Shown here: positions 1 to 8,542 of the stretch, piece after piece
Numbering within the stretch: position 1 is the stretch's first letter
Layout: each line of letters begins with the position of its first letter
Source: Dyella amyloliquefaciens
GTDB lineage: Bacteria; Pseudomonadota; Gammaproteobacteria; Xanthomonadales; Rhodanobacteraceae
NCBI RefSeq assembly: GCF_004296575.1
Contig: NZ_SAYT01000001.1
Coordinates: 372,001 to 436,000, forward strand
DNA: 64,000 nt
Reading direction: 5' to 3'
Translations under genes and position numbers: made by a program
Notes under the pieces: generated by a model
Databases searched by the model: none
What the model was told of the DNA's origin: nothing
What the model saw: the letters and a program-made list of their open reading frames with translations, nothing else

Positions 1-427
1 GCTCCAGCAGCTCGGCCACCTGGTCCTGCGCCAGCGCCTTGGTGGGAAACAGGAACAGCGCCTTGGCGCGCTGGCGGATCGCCGCGCTGATCACCGGCAG
101 CGTGTAGCACAGCGACTTGCCCGACGCGGTGGGCGTGGCGATCACCACGTGCTTGCCGGCCGCGGTGGCATCCCAGGCCTGCGCCTGGTGATCGTAGAGC
201 TGCTCGATGCCACGGGAGCGCAGCGCCTGCGCCAGCGCGGGCGGCATGTCGCCGGGCAGCGGTGCGAAACGACCCTCGCGCGCGGGCTGCACGAACGAGC
301 CGGTGATGCGGTCGCCGTAGCGTTTGGTCAGCCGGCTCGCCAACTGGTCGCCCCCGAGCACGGGCGCAGCCAGCGCGCCGTCCTGGCGTACCGCGCGCCG
401 GGCGAAGGGATTGGGCAGGGCATTCAT
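1..427 (-). CDS. DEAD/DEAH-box helicase, N-terminal part (runs off left edge)
   Basis: The first 142 codons read from position 427 toward the edge and stay open. The protein opens MNALPNPFARR. It carries a Q-motif-like YDHQAQ near residue 80, a Walker A segment TPTASGKSLCY near 100, and a motif Ia-like FPTKALAQDQ near 128. This order and wording (TASGKS rather than TGSGKT) fit the YprA/MrfA-type superfamily 2 helicases that usually carry a C-terminal DUF1998 zinc domain and act in DNA repair. The rest of the protein lies outside the window, so the subfamily is inferred from the N-terminus alone. The start has a GGACGGAA-like ribosome site upstream and faces a repeat-rich gap. Confidence 0.75.
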   Translation of the reverse strand, partial: MNALPNPFARRAVRQDGALAAPVLGGDQLASRLTKRYGDRITGSFVQPAREGRFAPLPGDMPPALAQALRSRGIEQLYDHQAQAWDATAAGKHVVIATPTASGKSLCYTLPVISAAIRQRAKALFLFPTKALAQDQVAELLE

Positions 428-503
428 CGGCGCATTCCGTCCGGCAGGGGAGTGCATTGCAGCGTCGGACCGTCTCAGTTCGTGAGATTGGGAGAGCCTT
501 GAG

Positions 504-662
504 CCCCTCTCCCTTCGGGAGAGGGGTTGGGGAGAGGGTGCGGGCTTGCCGCGACTTTGATGGTTTCGCTCCACCGTGAAGGTGGCAATGCCGCCCGCAC
601 CCTCATCCGCTGCGACCAACGGAAGTCCCCGTGGGACCGGCAGCTTCTCCCGGGGGGAGAAG
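504..662. repeat. Palindromic intergenic repeat block
   Basis: The gap between the helicase gene and the response regulator (428-792) holds no convincing gene. It contains a perfect 10-bp stem (504-513 with 517-526, CCCCTCTCCC against GGGAGAGGGG, loop TTC). This is followed by a GAGAGGGTGCGGGC stretch near 531-545 whose inverse, GCCCGCACCCTC, recurs near 591-603. A further CTTCTCCC/GGAGAAGG hairpin lies near 644-662. A very similar CCCTCTCCCC/GGGGAGAGGG hairpin occurs at 54400-54422, so this is a dispersed family rather than a single terminator. Confidence 0.6.
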
Positions 663-792
663 GGCTCCACCTCGCAGGCTTGGTCGATCCCCCCGGAGGG
701 AAAAGGCTTCGACCTCATGCCCTTAAGCGATTCATAAGCGTTACACCCCATAATGGTCCCGCAATTGCCGGAATCGCTGGAGCCACCGTTTC

Positions 793-1458
793 GTGCACAT
801 CCTTCTGGTCGAAGACGACGCGCAGCTCGGCGCCGCCATCCAGCGCGCGCTGGAGCGCCTGAGTTACACGGTGTCGTGGCTGCGCGACGGACGCTCGGCG
901 TTGAACGCCATCCGCGACCGCTCGGCGGACCTGATCCTGCTCGATCTTGGCCTGCCGGGCCGTGATGGCATTGAGGTACTGGTGGAGGCGCGCCGCGCGC
1001 GCATCGAAACGCCGGTGCTGGTGATGACCGCGCGCGACGGCCTGTCGGCCCGCGTCGACGGCCTCGATGCCGGCGCGGACGACTACCTCACCAAACCGTT
1101 CCATGTGGAAGAGCTGGCCGCGCGCATCCGCTCGCTCAGCCGGCGCATGCGCGGGCTGGCGGTCAATCGCATCGACGTGGGTGCGGTGAGCCTGGACGTC
1201 GGTACGTCCGAAGTGTCCTTCCGCGGCGAGCCGGTGGATCTGACGCGTCGCGAATTCGCGCTGCTGCAGGCGCTGCTGGAAAACGCCGGCAAGCTGGTGC
1301 GACGCGAGAGCCTGGAGAATTCGCTGTACGGCCTGGACCACGTGGTCGGCAACAATGCGCTGGAAGTGCTGGTGCATTCGCTGCGTCGCAAGCTCAGTTT
1401 CGAGACGATCCGCAACGTGCGCGGCTTCGGTTACATGATCCCGCGGGACCCCAAGTGA
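793..1458 (+). CDS. OmpR-family response regulator
   Basis: A 221-residue regulator with an N-terminal receiver domain (about 1-115) and a C-terminal winged-helix DNA-binding domain (about 125-218). The receiver has the acidic pair D8-D9, the phospho-acceptor D51 in LLDLGLPG, T79 in VMTARD and K101 in LTKPF, so it should be competent for phosphorylation. The winged helix shows DLTRREFALLQALL and NVRGFGYMI. The start is GTG, the only start that keeps the HILLVEDD beta strand. Its stop overlaps the start of the kinase gene, and an efflux system follows on the same strand, so control of that pump is the natural inference. It resembles the QseB/TctD/PmrA type; the stimulus is unknown. Confidence 0.93.
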   Translation: MHILLVEDDAQLGAAIQRALERLSYTVSWLRDGRSALNAIRDRSADLILLDLGLPGRDGIEVLVEARRARIETPVLVMTARDGLSARVDGLDAGADDYLTKPFHVEELAARIRSLSRRMRGLAVNRIDVGAVSLDVGTSEVSFRGEPVDLTRREFALLQALLENAGKLVRRESLENSLYGLDHVVGNNALEVLVHSLRRKLSFETIRNVRGFGYMIPRDPK

Positions 1459-2852
1459 AGCCCGGCAGCCTGCGTTCCCGCCTGCGCTGGTTGATTCTCG
1501 GCGTGATCGCCGTGGTGCTGTTGCCGCTGGGCGTATTCAGCATCAAGCGCACCATCCACGAAGTGGCCGAGCTGTCCGATGGGCGACTGGCGCAGTCGGC
1601 GCGCACGCTGCAGGTGATGATCGGCAATGTCGGCCTCGAGGCCATCCAGCATCATGCGGGGGAGGGCGGGGTGGTGGTGCCGATCACCACCAAGTCCACG
1701 CAGGAGCTGGTGCTGCATGGGCATACCTACGAATCCGAAGTCGGCTTCCAGGTCTTCGACAGCCAGGGTCATCCGTTGATGGTGACGGGCAATATCGCCG
1801 ACCTGCCGCCGCTGACCATGAGCCATGTCGGCTTCCAGGACGTGCGGTTGGGCCGGTATCGCTGGCGCCTGTTCACGTTGCCGCCCACGCCCGAAGGCGT
1901 GGTCGTCCGCGCGGCCGAACGCTATGACAGTCGACGCGACATCACGCGGGCGCTATGGATGGAATACGCACTGCCGCCGTTGATCGCGCTGCCCGTGCTG
2001 GCGCTGTTGGTGGGCTGGGCGGTGCGACGTGGCCTGCGGCCGCTGGATGCGCTGGCTGCGCTGCTCGCCTCACGCAAGCCCGGCAGCCGCGAGACGCTCA
2101 AGGTGGCCGATGCGCCGCGCGAACTCGAGCCGGTGCTTTCCGCCCTCAACGATCAGTTCGCACGACTGGAGGAAGCGCTCGAGCGCGAGCGGCGCTTCAG
2201 TGCGGATGTCGCGCACGAACTGCGCACGCCGCTCGCCTCCACCATGATCAACCTGGAGAATGCCGAGGCCAGTCGCGACACCCGCGAAGCGGACGTGGCG
2301 CTGGCGGGTGCGCGCGAGAGCCTTGCCGGATTGGCCCGACGCGTGGAGCAACTATTGTCGCTGGCGCGCCTGGAAGCCAGTTTCCGCGACGGCGAGCGCA
2401 GCGTCGTGGAGTTGTCGGCGGTGGCGCGCTCGGTGATCGAGGAACTGTCGCCGCTGATCGCCGAGAGCGATGTCGAGCTCGACGTGGAACTGACGGACGA
2501 TCCGGTGCGCGTGCATGGCCACGAGGTGGCCTTGGCCGCACTCATGCGCAATCTGCTGGAGAACGCGTTGCGCCATGTGCCAGGTGGCGGTCGCGTGCAG
2601 TTCGTGGTCAGTCGTGATGAAGGCAAGGCGGTGATCGACGTGATCGACAACGGCGAGGGCATTCCACCCGAGCGCCGTGACGCCGTGTTCACCCGCTTCC
2701 ATCGGGAGGCCGGTAGTCGTGGCGAGGGCTACGGCCTGGGCCTTTCCATCGTGCAGCGTGCCGCGCAATTGCACGATGCTTCCATCGAGCTGCTCGACTC
2801 GCCGTTTGGTCGCGGCTTGCGCGTCAGCGTGCGGCTGCCGCTGGCGTGCTGA
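1455..2852 (+). CDS. Sensor histidine kinase, partner of the upstream regulator
   Basis: A 465-residue inner-membrane sensor. A transmembrane helix (about 13-30) is followed by a periplasmic sensor of some 140 residues, a second helix near 175-190 (LPPLIALPVLALLVGWAV) and a HAMP-like linker. The dimerization domain carries the H-box FSADVAHELRTPLA with the phosphorylated H254. The ATPase domain shows an N-box (NLLENALRHVPGGG), a G1 box (DNGEGIP) and a G2 box (GEGYGLGLSIV). The GTG start overlaps the regulator stop as GTGA, the usual sign of translational coupling. Domain layout matches the TctE/QseC group. The signal sensed cannot be read from the sequence. Confidence 0.92.
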   Translation: MKPGSLRSRLRWLILGVIAVVLLPLGVFSIKRTIHEVAELSDGRLAQSARTLQVMIGNVGLEAIQHHAGEGGVVVPITTKSTQELVLHGHTYESEVGFQVFDSQGHPLMVTGNIADLPPLTMSHVGFQDVRLGRYRWRLFTLPPTPEGVVVRAAERYDSRRDITRALWMEYALPPLIALPVLALLVGWAVRRGLRPLDALAALLASRKPGSRETLKVADAPRELEPVLSALNDQFARLEEALERERRFSADVAHELRTPLASTMINLENAEASRDTREADVALAGARESLAGLARRVEQLLSLARLEASFRDGERSVVELSAVARSVIEELSPLIAESDVELDVELTDDPVRVHGHEVALAALMRNLLENALRHVPGGGRVQFVVSRDEGKAVIDVIDNGEGIPPERRDAVFTRFHREAGSRGEGYGLGLSIVQRAAQLHDASIELLDSPFGRGLRVSVRLPLAC

Positions 2853-2974
2853 GGCCTTTTGCTGCTTTGGCCGGGCCAGACTTGGAAGATCGCTGCCCCG
2901 GCTGCAACGCAACAAAGAGAAAGCTAAGGTAATGCCATTAGGGTGTTTGCTCCCCCGCCGCGTACGGATAGTCG

Positions 2975-4330
2975 GTGCGATTGCCATTCACTCAAGCGCT
3001 TCTCAAGACCCCCGTCAGGGCCATGGCCGTGCTGGCCGGTGCCTGTCTGGTCGGATGCGCCACCTACCAGGCCAAGCCATTGCCCGAACAGGCGGCCTCC
3101 GCCTCGTCGCTGTCACAATTGCGCGGCTACGACGCCGCGACGCAGCCCTACGACGCGGCCGCCATCGAGCGCCTGGTGTTGCTCAACAACCCGGATCTCA
3201 AGAGCGCGCGAGCACGCCATCAGGCGGCGCAGGCGCAGCGCCAGCAGGACAGCGTGCTGCCCAATCCCGTGGTCGGCGGCAATATCGGCTATTTGCTTTC
3301 CGGTGCCGGTGACGCCACCGCCTGGACTGCTTCGATCAGCCAGGACATCACGTCGCTGATCACGCTCAAGCCCCGTCGCGAAGCGGCCAAGGCGAACGCG
3401 GATGAAGTGGACGCGAGCCTGCTATGGGAAGAATGGCAGACCCTGGGCAAGGCACGGCTGCTGGTGATCGACATTGTCGAAGGACAGCGGCAGGTCGAGC
3501 TGCAGCAACAGGCGCTCGATCTGCTCGCGCAGCGCGAGTCGCGCATCACGCAGGCGATCGGCACGGGCAATGTCGACCGGGTAACGGTGGCCTCGGATCT
3601 TTCCGCGGCGGCCGATGCGCGTACGACACTGCATGACCGGCAACGCCGCCAGCTGGACCAGCAACAACAGCTCGCCGCGTTGCTGGGCTTGAAGCCCGAC
3701 GTATCTGTACCGCTCGCCGGGCCGCTGGCACTCGCCGACCTCGATGCAGGGTCGATTCGCCGGGAAGCGGACAGCATCAGTCGTCGTCGTCCCGACCTGG
3801 TTGCCCTGCAGCTCGGCTACCACGCGCAGGAGGCGACGTTGCGCGCCGCGGTGCTCGCACAGTTCCCGCCATTGTCCATCGGTTACGACGCATCGCAGGA
3901 CAACAGCCGCGTGCGTAACGGCGGACCGGCGGTGTCGTTCGCGCTGCCGATCTTCGATCACAACCAGGGCAACGTGGCCATTGCCAAGGCCACGCGTGAG
4001 CAGCTGCACCAGGAATACACCGTGCGCATGGCGACCTCGCGCGACGAGGTCGATGCGCTGCTCGACCAGTACACCCAGCTGCAACAGCAGCGGCAGTCGC
4101 TGGCGCCCGCACTCGCCGATGCCACGCGCGCATCCGCACAGGCAAGACGTGCCTGGCAGGACGGCCTGCTGGACATGCGCAACTACGTCGATCTCGAAGT
4201 GGCCGCCCTCAATCGCCAGATCGCGTTGACGGCCGACGAACAGGCCATGCTCGACCAGCAGGCTGCGCTGGAACTGTTGGTAGGCCGCGGCATGCCGACT
4301 TCACTCGAACAGGATGTGATCGCCCCATGA
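2975..4330 (+). CDS. Outer-membrane efflux lipoprotein (TolC/CzcC-type)
   Basis: A 451-residue outer-membrane factor. The N-terminus has a signal peptide ending in a lipobox LVGC with the lipidated cysteine at 28. The GTG start is chosen because the next in-frame ATG would leave too short a signal. The body has the two-repeat coiled-coil layout of the TolC family, with long alanine- and glutamine-rich helices and PNPVVGGNIGY and FALPIFDHNQG segments that match its beta-barrel insertion points. It should form the trans-periplasmic exit duct for the adaptor and pump that follow. The next gene overlaps its stop by 4 bp, so the three are one operon. Confidence 0.88.
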   Translation: MRLPFTQALLKTPVRAMAVLAGACLVGCATYQAKPLPEQAASASSLSQLRGYDAATQPYDAAAIERLVLLNNPDLKSARARHQAAQAQRQQDSVLPNPVVGGNIGYLLSGAGDATAWTASISQDITSLITLKPRREAAKANADEVDASLLWEEWQTLGKARLLVIDIVEGQRQVELQQQALDLLAQRESRITQAIGTGNVDRVTVASDLSAAADARTTLHDRQRRQLDQQQQLAALLGLKPDVSVPLAGPLALADLDAGSIRREADSISRRRPDLVALQLGYHAQEATLRAAVLAQFPPLSIGYDASQDNSRVRNGGPAVSFALPIFDHNQGNVAIAKATREQLHQEYTVRMATSRDEVDALLDQYTQLQQQRQSLAPALADATRASAQARRAWQDGLLDMRNYVDLEVAALNRQIALTADEQAMLDQQAALELLVGRGMPTSLEQDVIAP

Positions 4331-5373
4331 TGTTTCGTCAGCCATGGTTTGTACCCGCGCTTGCCGCGTTGATGCTGGCCGCCTGTTCCAGTGGCGAAGC
4401 ACCGGAGGAAACCGCCGTCAGCGCCGCCGTGACGACGGTGCCCGTGCACCAGGGCAGCCTGCCCGAACTGGTGGTGGCGTATGGCACCGCGGGCCCTTCG
4501 GCCGACGCCGCGCACGTGATGAACGTGCAGGCCGCCGGCCATGTGGCGAAGTGGGACGTGACGGCCGGACTGCCGGTGAAGCGTGGGCAGCCGCTGCTTA
4601 CCTTTGCGCTCGCGCCTTCCTCGGTAGCTGCTTACCAGCAGGCGCTGTCCGCCCAGAAGGTGGCGGCGGAAGCACGCGCGCATACCAATGAACTGTTCGC
4701 ACAGCAGCTCGCCACGCGCGACCAGAAGGAGCAGGCGGACAAGGCCTTGCAGGATGCCCAGAGCAATCTCGACGCGCTGGTGCAGCAGCAGGGCCGCAAT
4801 CCGACGATGGAAGTCGTCGCACCGTTCGACGGCACCGTGGTGAGCGTCGATGCCGCGCAAGGCGATTTGCTGCAACCAGGCGCACCGCTGCTGACGATCC
4901 AGCGCGGCGATGGGCTGGTGGTGACGGTCGGCATGGAGCGGGATGCGATGGAACGCGTGCAGTCGGGCGCCGGCGTCACGCTGACGCCGCTGGATGCCGC
5001 CGAGCCGATGCATGGCACCGTGCGCCGCGTGGCGCGTGCCTTGAATCCGCACACGCACCAGCTCGACGTCGAAGTGGTGCCTGACGGCGCGCTGGTGAAT
5101 GGCGAAAGCTTCCGCGCCGACATCACGGTGGGCCAGTGGCAGGGTTGGCTGGTGCCGCGCGACGCGTTGCAGGGAGACGAGACGGATCGCTACGTGTTCC
5201 AGGTAGCCGACGGCAAGGCCGCCCAGGTGCCGGTGAAGGTGCTGGGCGAATCCGACAGCGAAAGCGTGGTCAGCGGCGCGGTCGATGCACACCGGCCGCT
5301 GGTGACCATCGGCGCCACCCAGCTCGATGACGGCATGACCGTGCGCACGCCGGCGGCGGACGCCAAGCCATGA
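4327..5373 (+). CDS. RND efflux periplasmic adaptor (membrane fusion lipoprotein)
   Basis: A 348-residue adaptor with a lipoprotein signal (lipobox LAAC, C20). A barrel-sandwich hybrid half-motif near 70-100 (AAGHVAKWDVTAGLPVKRGQPLL) precedes a short alpha-helical hairpin of glutamine- and alanine-rich heptads (about 100-155). The returning half of the lipoyl domain is VVAPFDGTVVSVDAAQGDLLQPG, followed by a beta-barrel domain. It should link the inner-membrane pump to the outer-membrane channel. Its start overlaps the channel gene and its stop overlaps the pump gene (ATGA), which gives a tight channel-adaptor-pump order. Confidence 0.92.
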   Translation: MMFRQPWFVPALAALMLAACSSGEAPEETAVSAAVTTVPVHQGSLPELVVAYGTAGPSADAAHVMNVQAAGHVAKWDVTAGLPVKRGQPLLTFALAPSSVAAYQQALSAQKVAAEARAHTNELFAQQLATRDQKEQADKALQDAQSNLDALVQQQGRNPTMEVVAPFDGTVVSVDAAQGDLLQPGAPLLTIQRGDGLVVTVGMERDAMERVQSGAGVTLTPLDAAEPMHGTVRRVARALNPHTHQLDVEVVPDGALVNGESFRADITVGQWQGWLVPRDALQGDETDRYVFQVADGKAAQVPVKVLGESDSESVVSGAVDAHRPLVTIGATQLDDGMTVRTPAADAKP

Positions 5374-8300
5374 GCATGCCGTCGTTTCTCGCCAGGCACG
5401 CGCGTGCCATCGTCATCGTGGCTTTTGCGCTGGCCCTGGCAGGCCTTGCGAGCTCCTTCACCTTGCCGGTGGGCTTGTTTCCGCAGGTGTCGTTTCCTCG
5501 CGTGGTGGTCGATCTCGATGCGGGCGACCGCCCTGCAGACCAGACCGCGCTGCTGTTGACGCGACCGGTGGAGGAGGCGATCCGCACGGTGCCCGGCGTG
5601 GCGAACGTGCGCTCGGAAACCACGCGCGGTTCGGCACAGATTTCGGTCGATTTTGGCTGGGGGCGCGACATGATCGCGTCCACCCTGCAGGTGGACGCCG
5701 CGATCGCACGCGTGCTGCCCAGCCTGCCGCCGGGCGCCACGTACAACGTGCGCCGCATGGACCCCACGGTATTCCCGATCATCTCGTATGCGCTGCAGTC
5801 GGATACGTTGTCGCCGGTGGCGCTGCACGATCTCGCGCAGTATCAGATCGTTCCGTTGCTGGCGTCCGTCGACGGACTGTCACGCGTGGACGTGCAGGGC
5901 GGCGAGACGGCCGAGCTGCAGGTGGATGCCGATCCGCGCAAGCTCGCCCAGTACGGTCTGGGGCTCGATGACCTGGTGTCGGCGCTTTCCGGCGCCAACC
6001 AGCTGGAAGCCGTGGGCCGACTGCAGGATCGCAACCAGTTGTACCTGGTGGTGGCCGATCATTCGCTGCAGCACATCGAGGCACTGCGCAAGATCGTGGT
6101 GAAGAACGATCAGCACGGCTGGGTGCGCCTCGGCGATGTCGCCAACATCCACGCAGGCTACGTGCCGCAGTGGGTGAAGGTGAGCGAGGACGGCAAGCCC
6201 GCCGTGCTGTTCAACGTCTATGAGCAGCCGGACGGCAACGCCGTGCAGATCGCGGCCGCGGTGCGGCAGAAGCTGGCGGAGTTCCGCCTGCCTACCGGCG
6301 TCAAGCTGAAGAACTGGTACGACCAGAGCGAACTGGTGGTGGAGTCCGCGCACAGCGTGCGCGATGCGGTGCTGATCGGCCTGCTGCTCGCGGCTGCGGT
6401 GCTGCTGCTGTTCCTGCGCAACCTGCGCGTCACGCTGATCGCCATGGTGGTGGTGCCGTTGACCCTCGCGGTCACCGTGCTGCTTCTGCAGGTGTTCGGC
6501 ATGAGCTTCAACATCATGACGCTCGGCGGCATTGCGGCTGCCGTGGGTCTGGTGATCGACGATGTCATCGTGATGGTGGAGCACGTGGCGCGTCGCGCCG
6601 GTGCCGCCGAAGGTGGTGGCAGGGAAGCGGTGCTGCCGGCCGCGCGCGAATTCCTCGCGCCGCTCACCGGTTCGAGTCTCGCCACGCTGATCGTGTTCAT
6701 ACCGCTGGGCCTGTTGAGCGGCGTGACCGGTTCGTTCTCCAAGGCGCTCTCGCTCACCATGGCCGCGGCGCTGGCCGTGTCGTGGCTCGCCAGCGCATGG
6801 GTGGTGCCACCGTTGCTGCGCTGGCTGGTGGATTTCCAGCGCTGGCACGATCCCGGCTTCACGCACGAGCAGTGGCTGTCGCGTTGGCATGCGCGCCTCT
6901 ATGACGGCCTTGCCCGTCGGCCCGTCTGGCTGCTGGCCATCGTGCTTCCGCTGTTGTTGATCGGCGGCATCGCCTACACCCACGTTGCCACCGGCTTCAT
7001 GCCCGCCGTCGACGAAAGCGGCTTCGTGATGGACTACTACACCAAGCCCGGCACGTCCCTGCCCGAGACGGCACGGCAGATCGGGCAGGTGGAAGACATT
7101 CTGCGCAGCATGCCGGAAGTGGATACGTTCTCGCGTCGCCTGGGCACGGGGCTCGGTGGCGACCTGGGGCAGTCCTATCACGGCGACTTCTTCGTGCGGC
7201 TGAAGCCCGATCACGCACGTTCGACCGAAGACGTGATGACCGACGTACGCCAGCACGTGGAGGGCGACGTGCCCGGCGTGCAGGTCGAACTAGCACAGTT
7301 GATGGAAGACCTGATCGGCGACCTCACTGCGGTGCCGCAGCCGATCGAGATCAAGCTGTATGCCGCTGATCCCGCGCAGCTGGTGCCGCAGGCGCAGAAG
7401 ATCGCCAAGGCGCTGGCCGATATCCCGGGCGTGGTGGAGATCAAGGATGGCGTGCAGCTCGCCGGCGATGCCCTGAACGTGCAGGTCGATGCGGACAAGG
7501 CCACCGTCGAAGGCATGACGGTAGGCGCAGTCACCCAGGCAGTGAACACCGCGCTCACCGGTGTCGTCGCCACCCAGTTGCCGCAGGCGACCAAGAGCGT
7601 GGGCGTGCGCGTACGCATGCCTGATGCGATGCAGTGGCGCTCGCCGCAATTGTTGGCACTGCCGATCCGTGCGCCGGACGGTCACGTGTTTCCGCTCAGC
7701 CGCGTCGCCAGCATCGTGACCGAGAATGGCCAGCCGCAGATCTCGCGCGAGAACCTCCAGCAGATGGTGGCCGTCACTGCGCGTATCGAAGGCCGCGGGA
7801 TGGGCGCTGCGGTGACGGACGTGAAAAAGCTGCTGGCGCAGCCCGGCATGCTTGACGCCGACATGCGCTACGAGCTGGGCGGCTTGTATCAGCAACAGCA
7901 GATCGCGTTCCTAGGCCTCACCAAGGTGTTCCTGATGGCGCTGGTGGCGGAGTTCGTGCTGCTGCTGTTCCTCTACGGCAGGCCGGGGCTGGCCGTGATC
8001 GTGATGGCGTGCTCGCTGTTTTCGGCCACGGCGGTGTTCATCGCGCTGTGGCTGTGCGGCGTCGACCTCAACATCACCGCGATGATGGGCATGACGATGA
8101 TCATCGGCATGGGCACGGAGATGGCCATTTTCTACGTGTCCGAATACGTGACGCTGGCCCGTACCCTGCCGCTGCACGAGGCCTTGCGCATCGCGAGCCG
8201 CGATCGCCTGCGCCCGATCACCATGACCACGCTGGCGGCCATTCTCACCTTGCTGCCGCTGGCGCTTGCACTGGGCGCGGGCGCGGGCATCCAGCAGCCG

Positions 8301-8435
8301 CTGGCGATTGCGATCATCGCCGGTCTCGCACTGCAGTATCCGTTGGTGTTGCTGGTGCTGCCGACGCTGATCGGACTGATATCGAGGCATTCACATCAGC
8401 CTGACGAGGGGCAGGTGACAAAGGCGCTGCCGTAA
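5370..8435 (+). CDS. RND efflux pump, inner-membrane permease
   Basis: A 1021-residue proton-driven transporter of the AcrB/HAE superfamily, close to full family length. It has one N-terminal helix, a large periplasmic loop (about 35-325), a bundle of six helices, a second loop from about 550, and six more helices. Helix 4 carries the proton-relay pair in GLVIDDVIVMVEH near residue 396. The signature GMSFNIMTLGGIAAAVG sits just before it, and the C-terminal half has GMTMIIGMGTEMAIF. It lacks the DFGxxxDG motif of metal pumps, unlike the second RND system at 62 kb, so organic substrates are more likely. The two-component pair upstream probably regulates it. Confidence 0.93.
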   Translation: MSMPSFLARHARAIVIVAFALALAGLASSFTLPVGLFPQVSFPRVVVDLDAGDRPADQTALLLTRPVEEAIRTVPGVANVRSETTRGSAQISVDFGWGRDMIASTLQVDAAIARVLPSLPPGATYNVRRMDPTVFPIISYALQSDTLSPVALHDLAQYQIVPLLASVDGLSRVDVQGGETAELQVDADPRKLAQYGLGLDDLVSALSGANQLEAVGRLQDRNQLYLVVADHSLQHIEALRKIVVKNDQHGWVRLGDVANIHAGYVPQWVKVSEDGKPAVLFNVYEQPDGNAVQIAAAVRQKLAEFRLPTGVKLKNWYDQSELVVESAHSVRDAVLIGLLLAAAVLLLFLRNLRVTLIAMVVVPLTLAVTVLLLQVFGMSFNIMTLGGIAAAVGLVIDDVIVMVEHVARRAGAAEGGGREAVLPAAREFLAPLTGSSLATLIVFIPLGLLSGVTGSFSKALSLTMAAALAVSWLASAWVVPPLLRWLVDFQRWHDPGFTHEQWLSRWHARLYDGLARRPVWLLAIVLPLLLIGGIAYTHVATGFMPAVDESGFVMDYYTKPGTSLPETARQIGQVEDILRSMPEVDTFSRRLGTGLGGDLGQSYHGDFFVRLKPDHARSTEDVMTDVRQHVEGDVPGVQVELAQLMEDLIGDLTAVPQPIEIKLYAADPAQLVPQAQKIAKALADIPGVVEIKDGVQLAGDALNVQVDADKATVEGMTVGAVTQAVNTALTGVVATQLPQATKSVGVRVRMPDAMQWRSPQLLALPIRAPDGHVFPLSRVASIVTENGQPQISRENLQQMVAVTARIEGRGMGAAVTDVKKLLAQPGMLDADMRYELGGLYQQQQIAFLGLTKVFLMALVAEFVLLLFLYGRPGLAVIVMACSLFSATAVFIALWLCGVDLNITAMMGMTMIIGMGTEMAIFYVSEYVTLARTLPLHEALRIASRDRLRPITMTTLAAILTLLPLALALGAGAGIQQPLAIAIIAGLALQYPLVLLVLPTLIGLISRHSHQPDEGQVTKALP

Positions 8436-8455
8436 GGGGCTTAATGTCGTCGTCA

Positions 8456-8489
8456 GCGCATCGCGCGGCCATCCGGTCGCGCGATGCGC
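8456..8489 (+). terminator. Hairpin after the RND operon
   Basis: A perfect 12-bp stem (GCGCATCGCGCG at 8456-8467 paired with 8478-8489, 10-nt loop) lies 20 bp past the pump stop. There is no T-run after it, so it is either a Rho-aided end or an mRNA 3'-end stabilizer. It also falls in the reading frame of the next gene if that gene is given its longest N-terminus, which argues for the shorter start there. Confidence 0.55.
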
Positions 8490-8542
8490 AATCGACATCT
8501 GTCACTAAGAATTCCGTAAGCAACGCTACGCAAGATGTCGGC

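Noticed and set aside
8444-8542. Longer N-terminus for the ArnT-like glycosyltransferase
   Set aside because: It would be encoded by the perfect 12-bp hairpin after the pump gene and adds a polar segment not expected before the first helix. It is kept only as an alternative.
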